From NCBI RefSeq assembly GCF_945859705.1, contig NC_079135.1:125978551-126042550 (forward strand): DNA of 64,000 bases, given 5' to 3'. This document shows, piece after piece, positions 33,791-45,238 of the stretch (positions are counted from its first letter, which is position 1; each line of letters starts with the position of its first letter). A program made the position numbers and the translations under genes. This DNA is from Episyrphus balteatus (taxonomy: Eukaryota > Arthropoda > Insecta > Diptera > Syrphidae). The notes beneath the pieces were generated by a model. The model was not told the origin of the DNA. It searched no databases and worked only from the letters and a program-made list of their open reading frames with translations.

Positions 33791-35695
33791 AACATTTTTG
33801 ACCCTTCAACAATAAAGGATTATTAATAATAAATAAAAGTAATAGTTTTTTGTTGTTTACAGCATAAAATGTTTACTCACTAAAATACTGAGTACCAATA
33901 AAACACGGTTTTTATGTTATGCCTAAACTTCGTAGACAAATTGTGCCCCGTGAATTGGCGATTGGAGCACGTACTACTAGCGCCGTAGTTTCAACTTTTG
34001 AACTAATTTTAACAGGACGGATGTTTACGTTATGTATTTCTAAAAATGGCGTCCATGTCAAAAGTCCTAACAAAAAAAAAGTAAAATGTCGTATGCTAGC
34101 TCCTTCCGTCCTGTTTATTTTAGTTTTTGTTTTGACCACCGGTAGCGCATTTCAACTTTAACAATCGCCAATATTTCACTCATTTTCTGCAATTTGAAGT
34201 GATTTGTTGCGAAAATCAAACGACGTAGTTTGTTCGGGGAAATTTCCTTCATCAAAAATTTATAAATATCCCAAATGTTCAATCAAACAAACCCAAGTCA
34301 AAAAAAACATCGCACACTACTGCTGCTGCACGCACACCCAACTACAACTACAACAAGCAAGATGAAAGAAAAAAACATCGCCTTCATTTTTCATTAAAAA
34401 AACCCATATGAAAAAAAAACCAATGGGAACGACAGCGAGTCGTCGACTACTCTGTGCATTTCGCTATCAATCGGGTAATTTGTGTGTTGTTCGTTTCGTG
34501 TAAAAAAAAATTATACAAAAAAAAAACGAAAAATAAAAAAAAATACTCTTCCTTGAAAAAACAAAAAAAGAACCCACAACACAGTGTAAAATCTACTTTC
34601 CATATAAATACTTTTAAATAATTAAATAAAAACTAAAACACAAAAGAAAAGCGCCTTTAGAATTAAAGTCTTTTGTTGTTTTTTTTTCACTCCACTCGAT
34701 TTGTCGATTATAGTTTTTTTTTACCTACTTTGGGGGCTTCCAAGTCCAAGCAACACAAAACTAGAACTCTAGAAAAGAAGATTCTCCAATTTTAGTTTTT
34801 TTTGTTCTTAAATTGCAAATAAATCTTTTGTATTTTGTACCTAATTATTTTTGTATCTTAAATTGTATTTAGTTTTAAGTAAAATAAGAAAATAGAAACA
34901 AAATTGATGCCAGTTTCAGTTTAATTTATTTTCTCAAAAAGAGGAAGACCGAAGACCAAGTGTGTCGCAATCTTTCCTCACAACTCAACTCACAATCGAA
35001 TCGATTTCCTCCAGCTGCTTGCATTGTTTTTTTTTTTTTGTTTAATTTTTTAACTACTTTTGGTTGTCGTTTTTTGCTTCTCTTTTTGATTTGATTTTGA
35101 AAAAAAAAAAAAAAAAAAAATTAGAAAAAACTTAAAATCATAGTTGGTTGGGTTTTTTTTTTTTTTTTTATATTTTGTCGAATATGAAAAATTACTTTTT
35201 TCTTTCCACGTCAATCTAATTTTGTTGTTTTTTTCTAAAAAACTTTCTCAATTTAGAAAAAGAAAAATTAAGAAAAGAATATTATATTTTATTTAATTTA
35301 GCAAACAATTCTGGGTGAATTTTTCTCATAGTTACTGTCGTCGACTGAGTCAATATATAAAAAAAAAAAAAAATTGCAAATCAATTTTTATCTGCTTCCC
35401 TTCTTTCTCTCGGTGTGTCCTCCCCACGATCGAAACTTTATAACCCACTCATACAACAAATATACACGGCAGCAAATTTGTTGAAAAAAAAGAAAGAAAA
35501 AAAAAAAAAAGAAAAAGATTGCCAAGCTAAGCTGAGGCAAAGCCCACACAAAATAATAAGAAATATCAAAGAAACTTGGAAACGAACACCAGGCGCTGTA
35601 GCAACAAGCAGCAGCTCAAAGTCGTCGTCAGCTCAGAGCTAAGAACAAGGAGAGAAGCTCTTTTGGCAACAACAACAACAACAACAATAGCAAAA
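33791..35695 (+). promoter_or_regulatory. Klp10A: Klp10A promoter and 5' leader region
   Basis: This is the region upstream of the kinesin-13 start codon. It is rich in poly-A and poly-T runs and in CAA repeats. The final part ends in an ACA/CAA repeat directly before caaaaATGG, typical of fly 5' leaders. The transcription start was not located. An 80-codon open frame at 33919-34161 has no recognised homology and is not annotated as a gene. Confidence 0.4.
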
Positions 35696-35744
35696 ATGGA
35701 TCTAATCGAAGTTGGGCAAAGTGTTAAAATCAAGAGAACTGACG
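35696..35744 (+). CDS. Klp10A: Kinesin-13 (Klp10A) first coding exon, partial
   Basis: Kinesin-13 proteins depolymerise microtubule ends and control spindle and cilium length. The exon encodes MDLIEVGQSVKIKRTDG, with the final Gly codon split by a GTGAGT donor at 35745. This N-terminus closely resembles that of Drosophila Klp10A (MDxIxVGQSVKIKRTDG) and the corresponding 'VEIKRSDGR' start of vertebrate KIF2. The start context CAAAAATGG is good. No continuation (a neck or motor exon) was found in the following 28 kb, so the first intron leaves the window. Identity rests on 17 residues. Confidence 0.8.
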
Positions 35745-36111
35745 GTGAGTATTATTTTTTGAATTTTTATATTTTTTTTTCTTTTTTCTTAAATTTAAAA
35801 AAATAAAAAAGGTTTATCTTGGTCGTTGTCTTCTTCCTCGTCATCATTATAATCAAATAAAAATCTTTTTTTTTTCATGATGCAAAAATGTTGGTGTTAA
35901 AAAAAAAAAATGAGAAATAAAATGACTAACAGCTGGTGGCAAAAATGCTATAAAAAGTCACATCAGAGAAACTTGGACAGTTTGCGAATGCAAAAAATTG
36001 AAGTTCCCGTCACAAATATACCAAATAAAATGAGTCATTGCAAAGTCTTTGGTCTTTTGTTTGTGTCTCGCAATTAGACCCACAATCCACAGTGTAGAGT
36101 TCCTCTATAAC

Positions 36112-37986
36112 TACGGTGACCATCCGTCCCGGTTTTCCCGGCACTGTCCCGCTTCTCCGCAGAAATTTATTTTTGATTGAATTCAATTCGTGTATTTTTT
36201 TCTATTTTCTCCCCAATAGCAGGTTTTGAAAATCACCTCCTCAATTGTCCCGTATTTGCACATTCTCTGATTTTTACTATGATTTTTTACTTTTTACTTT
36301 AAATTTGTATGAGTAGTTATATTCAATTTTTTAAATAAATTTGAATTTTAGTGAATTATCGAAAAAAGTTCCTTTTTAAGGCATAAAATTTTATCTAAAT
36401 TAAAGCTACAAGTTGTAGTAGCAAATTGTAGCACAATTATTTATGGCATTATCTTGTGTTGTTATTGTTCTTTGAGAACACGTTTAGTTTTATTGCTAAC
36501 TTTTGCTAACCTTCAAAATATTTGACTATTTGTAAGACAAAGTCAGACCATAAAAAATGAACAACTTTTTGAAAGGTGGATTTGTTTTGGCAAAACCAGG
36601 GGAGAAGATGAAGTTATTAAGTTTATTTTGAATAAGTTAAGTACTAGCAACTGTCACATAAAAGTGTTTTAGAATTAACTTTCGACATAAATCTTGATCC
36701 AAAATGGAAGCAATGTATAAAGAACTGCTTTTTATCGCTTTTTTCTTTAATCTTTAAAAAAATTACAAATTTATAAAAGTGGATTTGTTTTATAAAAAAT
36801 CACAAATTGAATATGTTATGAATATGAATTGAGTTATTCTGTATGAATTGAAGATAAACAAATGATTTAAAATCCAAACTAAGTTTTTTGACTTAAACCT
36901 TTAACGACGATGGAAGCAATGTTCATGCTTTCTTTGAAAAGCTTAAAAATAGATTTACACCTCCTGATAGCATTTTAACCTATCTGCAAATTGTATCGCC
37001 ACTTGATGAACGAAAAAAAGGAAAATTTGCAATCGTTTAGCCTTTAGTCACTAAGGTGGGCGTGGCAGAGGCCGGAAAGGGTCAAAACTATTTTATATTT
37101 TTTAACTCATTTAGATAATCAAATTTCCTCAATTTTTTGCAAATGGTGCAAACCGTTTTTAAGATATGTTTTTTTTTTCTATAAATTTTTTCAACCAAAA
37201 ATGTTGGTTTCACTATTTTTTATTATCATTTTTTTTTCTCTATTAACAATCATTTACAAAAGTGGGCGTGGCAGGAGGCGTAAAGAGTCGAAACAATTTT
37301 TTTTTATTGTTGCACTCATCTAGATAATCAAATTTACTAGATTTGGTCTAAATGGTCCACGCCGTTTTTTCGATATAAAAAATCATATACAAAAGTGGGC
37401 GTAAAAATGTTGTCAATTTTTTTAGAATTTGTTTTTAAATTACATCTACAACAAATTTTTCTTTGCAAAGTCAATTCCTTTTTGGAAAATTGATTTTTGT
37501 CCACCAACTCCATACAATCACCGCACTGTGCGTCTGTGTGTCCCCCTGTACACATTTCCACAGCCTGAACGGGTTTACGGATTTTTTTTATAATTTGGTA
37601 CAGATGATTTTTATGGAATTTTGAAAATTTTTTTTATCTCACTTAGAAAGCGCACCTTCCATACATTTTTTTTTTAATTTTTGCAACTTTCTCGAAAACG
37701 GTTCTAACGATTTTGATTAAACTTTGCACACGTTATATTTATTACAATTATTGTAATATAACTGCATTTTTGAATTTTCTAAAAATTCAAATAACAAAAT
37801 CAATTTTTTCCTTAAAATGTTTATTTGGGCAGTTTATCAAGGTAACGAGCGACCCAGTTGTTCATTTTATTTTATTTAAAATTTTAAATATACTTTGTAG
37901 GGAAAACAAGAAAACAGTGGTTTTTGGTTTTAAGAAACTTTACTTTTTTTGTCCCCGGTTTCGCTCTCAGAAATATGGTCACCGTA
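36112..37986. mobile_element. hAT-superfamily element, 1875 bp, in Klp10A intron
   Basis: The inverted ends are TACGGTGACCAT on both sides. The 8-bp direct repeats tctataac at 36104-36111 and 37987-37994 flank them exactly. Left subterminal sequence 'ccatccgtcccggttttccc' resembles hAT ends seen in other animals. No intact transposase frame remains. The interior includes a diverged tandem repeat with gtgggcgtgg motifs (37040-37420). Confidence 0.85.
37040..37420. repeat. Diverged tandem repeat with GTGGGCGTGG motif
   Basis: ggtgggcgtggcag near 37055 and gtgggcgtggcagg near 37262 each precede a 'agataatcaaattt' segment about 55 bp later. A third, shorter gtgggcgt lies near 37395. The period is about 205 bp. 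Similar gtgggcgtggca text occurs near 63856. It is inside the hAT element. Confidence 0.55.
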
Positions 37987-37994
37987 TCTATAAC

Positions 37995-40900
37995 ACGTCT
38001 ACTACACTCTCTTTTTTTTAAGACTCGACTTGAGAAATGGTAGTTTTTTTTATATTTGTTTTTTTTTTTTTGCTTGTTGATCGTTGGAGTTAAAGTTGGA
38101 GTTGTTCCATGGACCGATTTTGATTTGGTCACTTTGTCGTGGAAGTATACCTTCTACCTACCTTTTTACTTTGCGGTTTGGTTAAAGTAATAAAACAGTT
38201 TTAAACTTTATTACGTTGTGTATACAGTATACGTAGATTTTATTTAATTTTATTTATTTTTTTTGCGAATTGCTTTATTTGGTTCGGCCCTTTTTTTATT
38301 ACTAGTATCTCTACATTTTTACAATAACAAATTTTATTTGCGAAGATGATAAATTTAATAAAAAACAGTCTAGTAGCAGCTCTCTATCTTCGAATTCTAA
38401 TAGGAAACCCATTTTTGCGTTACTTTTTTTTTTGTTACTTCGTTTTTGGTAATGTAGGTATAGATTGGCGATGGTGGTGATTGTGTTGTAGGCGTTTTTT
38501 TTTTTTAAATCACGAAATCAAATCGGTGGGACGGTGTTGTGGTGTGGCAAATAATCTGAACTCAAACAAACACATACCTAGCTTCCACTGTTTAGGTATT
38601 TCAAATAAGATTTATAGTAGTTTAAGTTTGTAGAAGATAACGATTTAAAGGTTTTGCAAGTTTTAATTTAATGAGTAGGTTTTAGGTATTCCTAAAGTTG
38701 CATGTTATTGAAACAGAATAAAGTTTCTTTAAAGTAGAGTGTTCTGTTGGGAAAAAAAACTTTGAAATTAATTGCAAAACTTTCTTTGATAAAAGAAAGA
38801 GAAACTGATGTAATTTATTGATCAAGTGTACATTTGTTGAAGCTCGTAGGGTGCCAAACATTTTTTTTGTTTTTAAGGGGAAAGAAAACACTATTATCAG
38901 CTGATGTGATTATCCTTGAACACAGAATACCGAAATAAATGTTGTGTCAAAATAAACTATTTCATATGCCAAAATCCACCAGGACGACAAGCCGCTCTTT
39001 ATTCGCCTTAGCTCATAATGTCATAATATATCCAAGCTGATCATATAAAGTGTTTATTAGTTTATCCTAACTGGAACTGTTGATTTTATCTAGGAAATTC
39101 TTTCGCTGCCGTCCGGATCCAAGGAAAAGTGCCTTAGTGGAAACACTTCCCCCTTCCTCACTCGTTTGCTAACGCTAACAACTTTCTGCTGGGGTTTTAT
39201 ACAATCTTAGGTTAAGGGACTAGGTACTCGATATTCACCGCGGAAAGGTGCGAGTAGAAGTTGGTTTTGATAAAAACCTATGGACGCTTGTGTCCACTTA
39301 AATGCAAAATGTGTACTTGATGCAAAATGTGTATTTGAACATCATACAAAACTGTTTACATCAGTTATCCCTGATTAAATAAATTTTCCGTTAAGCTTGG
39401 TCTAAATTAAGCATCTTGCTTCACTTTAAAACGTTAACACTGCCCAACAATTTTTAAAATTTGCCAGAAAGGTTTATATTAAATTTTATGAGTTTGGGTT
39501 CATTAAGCCAAGAAATCTGGAAAATTTGTGTGCACTGGGCACGGTAATCACTTTTTATTAAACGATATCGTTTTCACGATTTCAAAATTTTCTTTCAATA
39601 ATTTGGACAGGAATGAATAGTAACTAAAATCACTGATTAAGTGCATTGATGTTTTGGACACGAGCTTCAGTAACATCTGAAGTTGTTGAGCAATGGTGAG
39701 CATTAAAGTTATCGGTTAAAGCGACCCACAGTTTGTCGTACCTTCCATGGTCCGTATTACGCTTATATTTCCATATTTGGCTTATATCGTTCCGTAAAAT
39801 TTTTAGGATCGTCCAACTGATCTTAAAGCTGGAGCAAAATAATATCTAAAAGGTATTTTATTTTATCTACATTTGTATGTAAATGAATGAAAATTCCTTA
39901 AATTTTGCATATTTTGTTTAATATACACGTTAAAATGTTTGAAAAACGAAAATGAAATTTGAATTTTCATGCCTGAGACTAGAGAGTTGCATTTTTCATA
40001 ACTTTTTACATTTAAAAAATCGTTGTGTTTTATACAATCGTTGTGTTATTCTGAATATCGCGATTTTTTTTATAAATTGGATTTATTTTTATGCTAATAA
40101 TGTTAACAAAAAAAAACAAAAAACAAAAAAAAAAAAACAATTTTACGAGATGGTAGTGATAATGATAGAGACAGAGTTACGTGAAGCAAAAAACGGACGA
40201 TTTTTGTCGAATATCGTTTACGTTTCGAGTGACTACATTGGTATTTCGATAGGAACAAATATTTATATTTTTAAAGTACTATACTTCAATATCATGACTA
40301 TCTTAATTTCTTTAAAAGTTATGTTTGCGTTTTCTAAACAACCAAAAAAGTTGTTTCGAAAACGAGAGTCGAGAAAGCGTTGAAGAAAGAGTTTTTAAGA
40401 CGACACTACATCAGCTGATGAGGAACACGACAATCGATACATTTCTGATTTTGTTGTAACTGCAAAAGGATTATCGAAGATCAATTGTGCCTGTATAAAA
40501 GTAAAGGAGGTTAAAAAAGATAGTCTTTCAGACTGTTGATACTTTCCAACCTGTCTAGGATAAGACTTATGTAGGTATTTGTTATGAAAACTTGATTCAA
40601 ATGGAAGTTGCAATCTTATTAAATAAAAATATCGCAAGTGTGTACAAATTGTTTACTTTTCAAAATCTCAATGTCAAGGTAAAGTTTAATAGCATACTTT
40701 TCATATTAATCAATTATATCGCAACTTAGAGTAACACAATATTTCACCCAATCTTAGTGCAAGACTGAAAAGAGCATTTTCAAAAAGCTTGAGAGTTGAG
40801 CAACAAACTAAAATACATTTATGGACACAAAATTGGTACAAGGCCAAGTGTTTTGTGAGAGAGAGTAGGTACACTCAAATTGCCTCAAGTAAAATATTGT

Positions 40901-43470
40901 TGTGGTAGCCCCTTCAATTTATATCTTTTTTTCCTAACAAACAACCATGTTTTTTTTCCGTAGGTCAATGGAAATACTTAAAAATAGTTTTGGAGTGCAC
41001 ACAAATAAGAAAAAGAAATAGTCGATCTCTCTCCATGGCGCCCAATGCCACGACGAAAAAAGAAACAAACATGTCTTTCTCTAATTCGTATCCGAATCCA
41101 AATCTGAAATTCAAAAGATGAAGTACATTTTAATATTTATTCTTAAGATGGTGTGTGGGATAGATACGAGTAGTCTCTGTGAAGATTCATCGTTTGTTGT
41201 TTTTTAAGTTTTCACACACAACTTATACATCTAGACATAAAAATTAATTATAATTATAAAACACGCAGTGTGGAGGAGACCAAAAAGCACGCTTCTCTTA
41301 CTTTTTTTTTTGGTTCGTTTCTATATTTTTTTTGTTTGTTATTAATATGCCGTCACCGCGACGTCACCGTCACAATTTCTGTGTGCTCATTCAATTGGAA
41401 AGGGTCAATGACTTTCTTTTGCACACAATACAAACGCAACAAAGAAATACATTTTTAGTAGAAACAACCGACCGGCAGCAAAGAGGCGCGGCGGCGGTAG
41501 CTAGAAGAGACTTGATGTTGCCTTGTCTTGCCTCTGTGCATCAATCTTGTTACGCACTTTTTGATATTTAGAATAAAAATGCATGAGCACACATGCCGCC
41601 GAGTGGTGGAGTGCTGCAAATTTAAGTGACGATGCTGACGACACAACGGCATTTGGATAGACGACATTATTTAGTCAAAGAAAATTCCATAATCTAGTTT
41701 TTTCCTTTGCTCTGTTTTCTCTTAATTAAGCTATTTTTAAAGATTCCATGCCAAATATTCGTTGAAAGTTAAATTATTAAACTGTAAAAAAATAATTAAT
41801 AGCCCTTATCCAAATGTGTGCTAAATATTTGATGAGATGCCTGCAACAAAATGTGTTGAGGGGAAACGATAAACAAGGTGCTGAATTGTGTTTCACCTTT
41901 ATCAATTTGTTTCATCGTGTTCGCACCCTTAAGCTCTTTGTGGAGAGAGGGTTGAGAAGAAAGTTGAAGTGAATTGTAGCAAAGTCAAATTCATTTCTTA
42001 TTCAGCAGCAAAGAGAGAGAAAACTTGGAAAAACAAATTGGACGTGAGAGGGTAGAAATACACAAAAAAAAAAAAGTCTTAATCCCTCTGCACAAGTTGA
42101 TGAAGGTGTAAAGTTCGAATATAATCAAAGTGATAAGATTTATCGCCCAGTTTCATAATAAAATCGTCATGAAAGAACTTTTCTTTTTTGTGGTTTTTGT
42201 TGTTGTTCCAACTCAGAAACGATATATGCGACGTTAGTTAACTAGAATCGGTTAGTAATTTATTTTTATGTTAAGCGGCTTCTGAAATTAGATACTGATG
42301 CATGAATTTCCAACAATGTGAAAGGTAACTCATTTCCGATGACGTACCATTTCGCTTTTAATTTTATTTTTCAGGTTTCATTTCATAAATAGAATTTTTT
42401 GTAGTCTTCTCTTTAGCATTTGCTTACTATTATTTTTTTGTCTTCTCAGTTAAGCGTGAAAGCTTTTAGAATTTTTATATCAATCTCGGACAATCTGAAT
42501 GGAATGTCAGTTCAGTTGAATAGAAATAATCAAGTGTAAAGAGAATGAGAAGAATATATTTTTTTTTTATTTTTTAAAATTAAATACTTTAAAAAGGAAA
42601 AAGAAAATGATAAACAAAAATAAAACTTGTAATGTGAAAGTTTATTCATGTACAGTTTACATGCATATACACACCACATAGAAATATGAACATTTCATTC
42701 ATAATAATCGTTAAAATGCTGGAAGCTAAAATTAGGTTGTCAGTCATTTGGGGGAAAAAAGTTGAATTTATTCGAAGAGAATTTTTGTTTTAATTGCTGA
42801 CATAGATCCAAAACAGGTTTTGCTTTTTTTCGAGTTCTTTTGTTCAGATTTGTTTGCCATCATGTGCATACTACTGGTGCCAAATATTTGCTTAATGACT
42901 TTTAAGAAAATAATAATACTTGCAAAATATAATTATCGTTATTATGAAAGAATGTATCGAAAAGCAAAGGAGAGCCAGAAGACCAGCTATTTTCCCAATT
43001 TTTATTGCTATTAAGAGACAAAGGATTTGATTTGTCTTTAAGTTGCCTTCTTATTCGTATCGTACCTATTTAATTTTTGAAAATTTTCATTTTCCAAAAT
43101 TAGTGCGTTTAAACGTCGAAAAATTTTGCTATAGCTGAATCAATATGAATTTTTTTAATAACCCAAAAGTCAAAACTTACATACATTGAATATAATTTTG
43201 GAATATGCTTAAAGTGTTTTGTTACACATATTAAAATAATTTACTCTAACATTATGGTTATTTGTAGAAATTAATCATTAATATTTTTTTTTTGTTAGTG
43301 GAGTTTGCAATTTAATCGGTGATTGGAATTAATTCCTAAACACTTTAAAAAAATCAAATATTACATCCAAAAACGAATAAATTCTCCAAAAACGAGACCT
43401 ATTTAGCTATCGTTTATTTATTGACGATTATTGACGATTATTGAGAAAATAAAAAAAAAAACAATTTCAA
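37995..43470 (+). other. Klp10A intron, no recognised feature
   Basis: I found no exon, RNA gene or clearly bounded transposon. Open frames here lack family motifs. Simple repeats and homopolymers are scattered. Regions near 39080-39300 are more GC-balanced and may be old transposon remains. Confidence 0.3.
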
Positions 43471-43545
43471 TTTCAGAAATCGAACCTCGGACACCCGAGT
43501 AAGAGACAACTACTAAATCACCTAGACTAATACGACTTCTAAGGA
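43471..43545 (-). tRNA. tRNA-like relic, possibly a SINE head
   Basis: The minus strand reads a box A-like tagtctaggtg, an 'agtagttgtctcttactcgg' middle part, a perfect CTCGG-GTGT-CCGAG hairpin like a class II variable arm, then a box B-like GGTTCGATTTC. A run of T follows about 20 bases later, as a polymerase III terminator would. The T-stem does not pair well and no acceptor stem is evident, so this is not a functional tRNA gene. Confidence 0.4.
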
Positions 43546-44631
43546 TACGAAAACTTTTATTTATATAAACTATTTAGGAAATATTGAATCAGAAATGACT
43601 TAAAATAGCTTTAAAGATTCTCAAACTGTAAAACGATTATCATCGATTCGATTATCGTTTTCAAAATTACGGAATGACCCCCCAGTTTATGCTTGATCTG
43701 CTTGCCCAAATGTTATCAATCTAAGTATTGCAGTTCACACATGATATTCCTAAGGCAGCATTCCTCTCCTACATATGCTCGGAGTCAGTGGGTTTGTTGT
43801 TTTTGGCATGGATTATCAATGTCTTACTCACAAGATTAGAGGGTAGTGTACTGAAATCTAACCGTCACGTTAACCTGTAATGTGCAAAGCTGACAGCTTA
43901 GTTCAGTTTCGCACTATAAGCTTCGTATTTACATCATTCTTTAGAAAAGTTCTTGCAGTCTTTCACGGGCTATTCTCTGTAAACGAACACAAATCGATCA
44001 GAGATCCAAATTTGAGATGCAAATTCGGACACATTTTTTGTAGAATTGCATAATTGGGCTCCAGAGAGAGCTTTCTATTAAAATTCTGCATCCACATTCT
44101 CAAAGGAGGCAGGGAAAACCCATAGCAGCGTCATATTTTTGCAGATAGAATTGTCTGTTCAAACTGAAATATTCCGCGGAAAGACAAAATTCCTTAGGAT
44201 GTAAATATTTTTCATTTAATACCGGAGGTTGAGACTAGCTCACGGATGACAACAAGAACTTTTTTGCGCAGGCACATTAAAAGTGACTTAACATCAAAAT
44301 ATTGAAATATATTGTCAAAGCACAGCATCATAAATAATATTGATGTCAAGAACATTATATCAACAAACATGTGCTCGTGGGCCTGATGTTTATGTTCTTC
44401 TGCCTCACGATATACTTCTATTTCTATTATCTAGCAACTGACCTGAGAACGGTCTTTATCTTCCAAATCTAAATAGAGTCTATCATTTCTTTAGGATAGT
44501 ATATAAATACTATCTAGACTCTAGACGTAGATTGCGGTTGCTGGTGATAAGGGATATGTGGAAGTCCGGTATGACGAAAAACGTGTAGAAAAAGTGTCTT
44601 AATTTAATATCTCCAAGTTGATTCCAATTTG

Positions 44632-44742
44632 AGCTGACGGCAAAGCCAAAGCTTTAGAATTCATTGTAAAAATTTGTAAATAGTATTTAAAGAAACAAAC
44701 CAATAAATGAATTACTTACTTACTTACTTACTTACTACTTAC
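44632..44742 (+). mobile_element. Severely truncated LINE 3' tail with 14-bp duplication
   Basis: ttgattccaatttg occurs exactly at 44618-44631 and 44743-44756. Between them lie 111 bp ending in an aataaatgaa motif and an (ACTT)n microsatellite. A long target duplication plus a simple-repeat tail is the signature of a 5'-truncated non-LTR insertion. No coding sequence remains. Confidence 0.75.
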
Positions 44743-44939
44743 TTGATTCCAATTTGCCGAACTAATTCTTTTTCCAATAGAGTAGTATCTACTGAGTTTT
44801 CTTTAGTAAATATATCTGTTTGAAGATATAAAATATCAATAGTTCATACTAAAGTACGAGAGAAATTTTAAATTGCAACTATTGTGAAGAATCCTTAAAA
44901 AAAATAAATACTTCTCAAGCAATATAGACGAAAAAATAC

Positions 44940-45238
44940 ATATCGTCGGTGAAACCAGAAAAGTGTGTAACTCCATTTTAGCACATTTTATAGGAGAGCA
45001 AAAAAACAAAATCGTTTTGAAGGCATTTGTATGAGTTTTCATTTTCTAATTTGCTAATAAAATAAAAACTATGAACTTTAAGGGGATTCTGAGTTTATGC
45101 ATAGTATATATATTCTTAATTAATATATATACAATGGTTTATGGAACGGTAGATATTAGGTTTGTCTAACAGATGGCATTCAAATCTAATTTTCTGAAAA
45201 TTTGGAGTCACACACTTTTCTGGTTTCACCGACGATAT
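44940..45238. mobile_element. 299-bp inverted-repeat MITE
   Basis: Ends are ATATCGTCGGTGAAACCAGA and its exact inverse. The pairing runs about 36 bp with one mismatch (through agtgtgtaactcca). No coding sequence. No duplication could be set. Confidence 0.75.

Noticed and set aside
33919..34161. 80-codon open frame upstream of Klp10A
   Set aside because: No recognised motif, an equally long frame on the other strand, and a position in the probable promoter region.
39952..40383. 143-codon plus-strand open frame
   Set aside because: Composition reflects AT-rich DNA with a Lys/Gln homopolymer stretch; no domain recognised and no splice-compatible partner exon.
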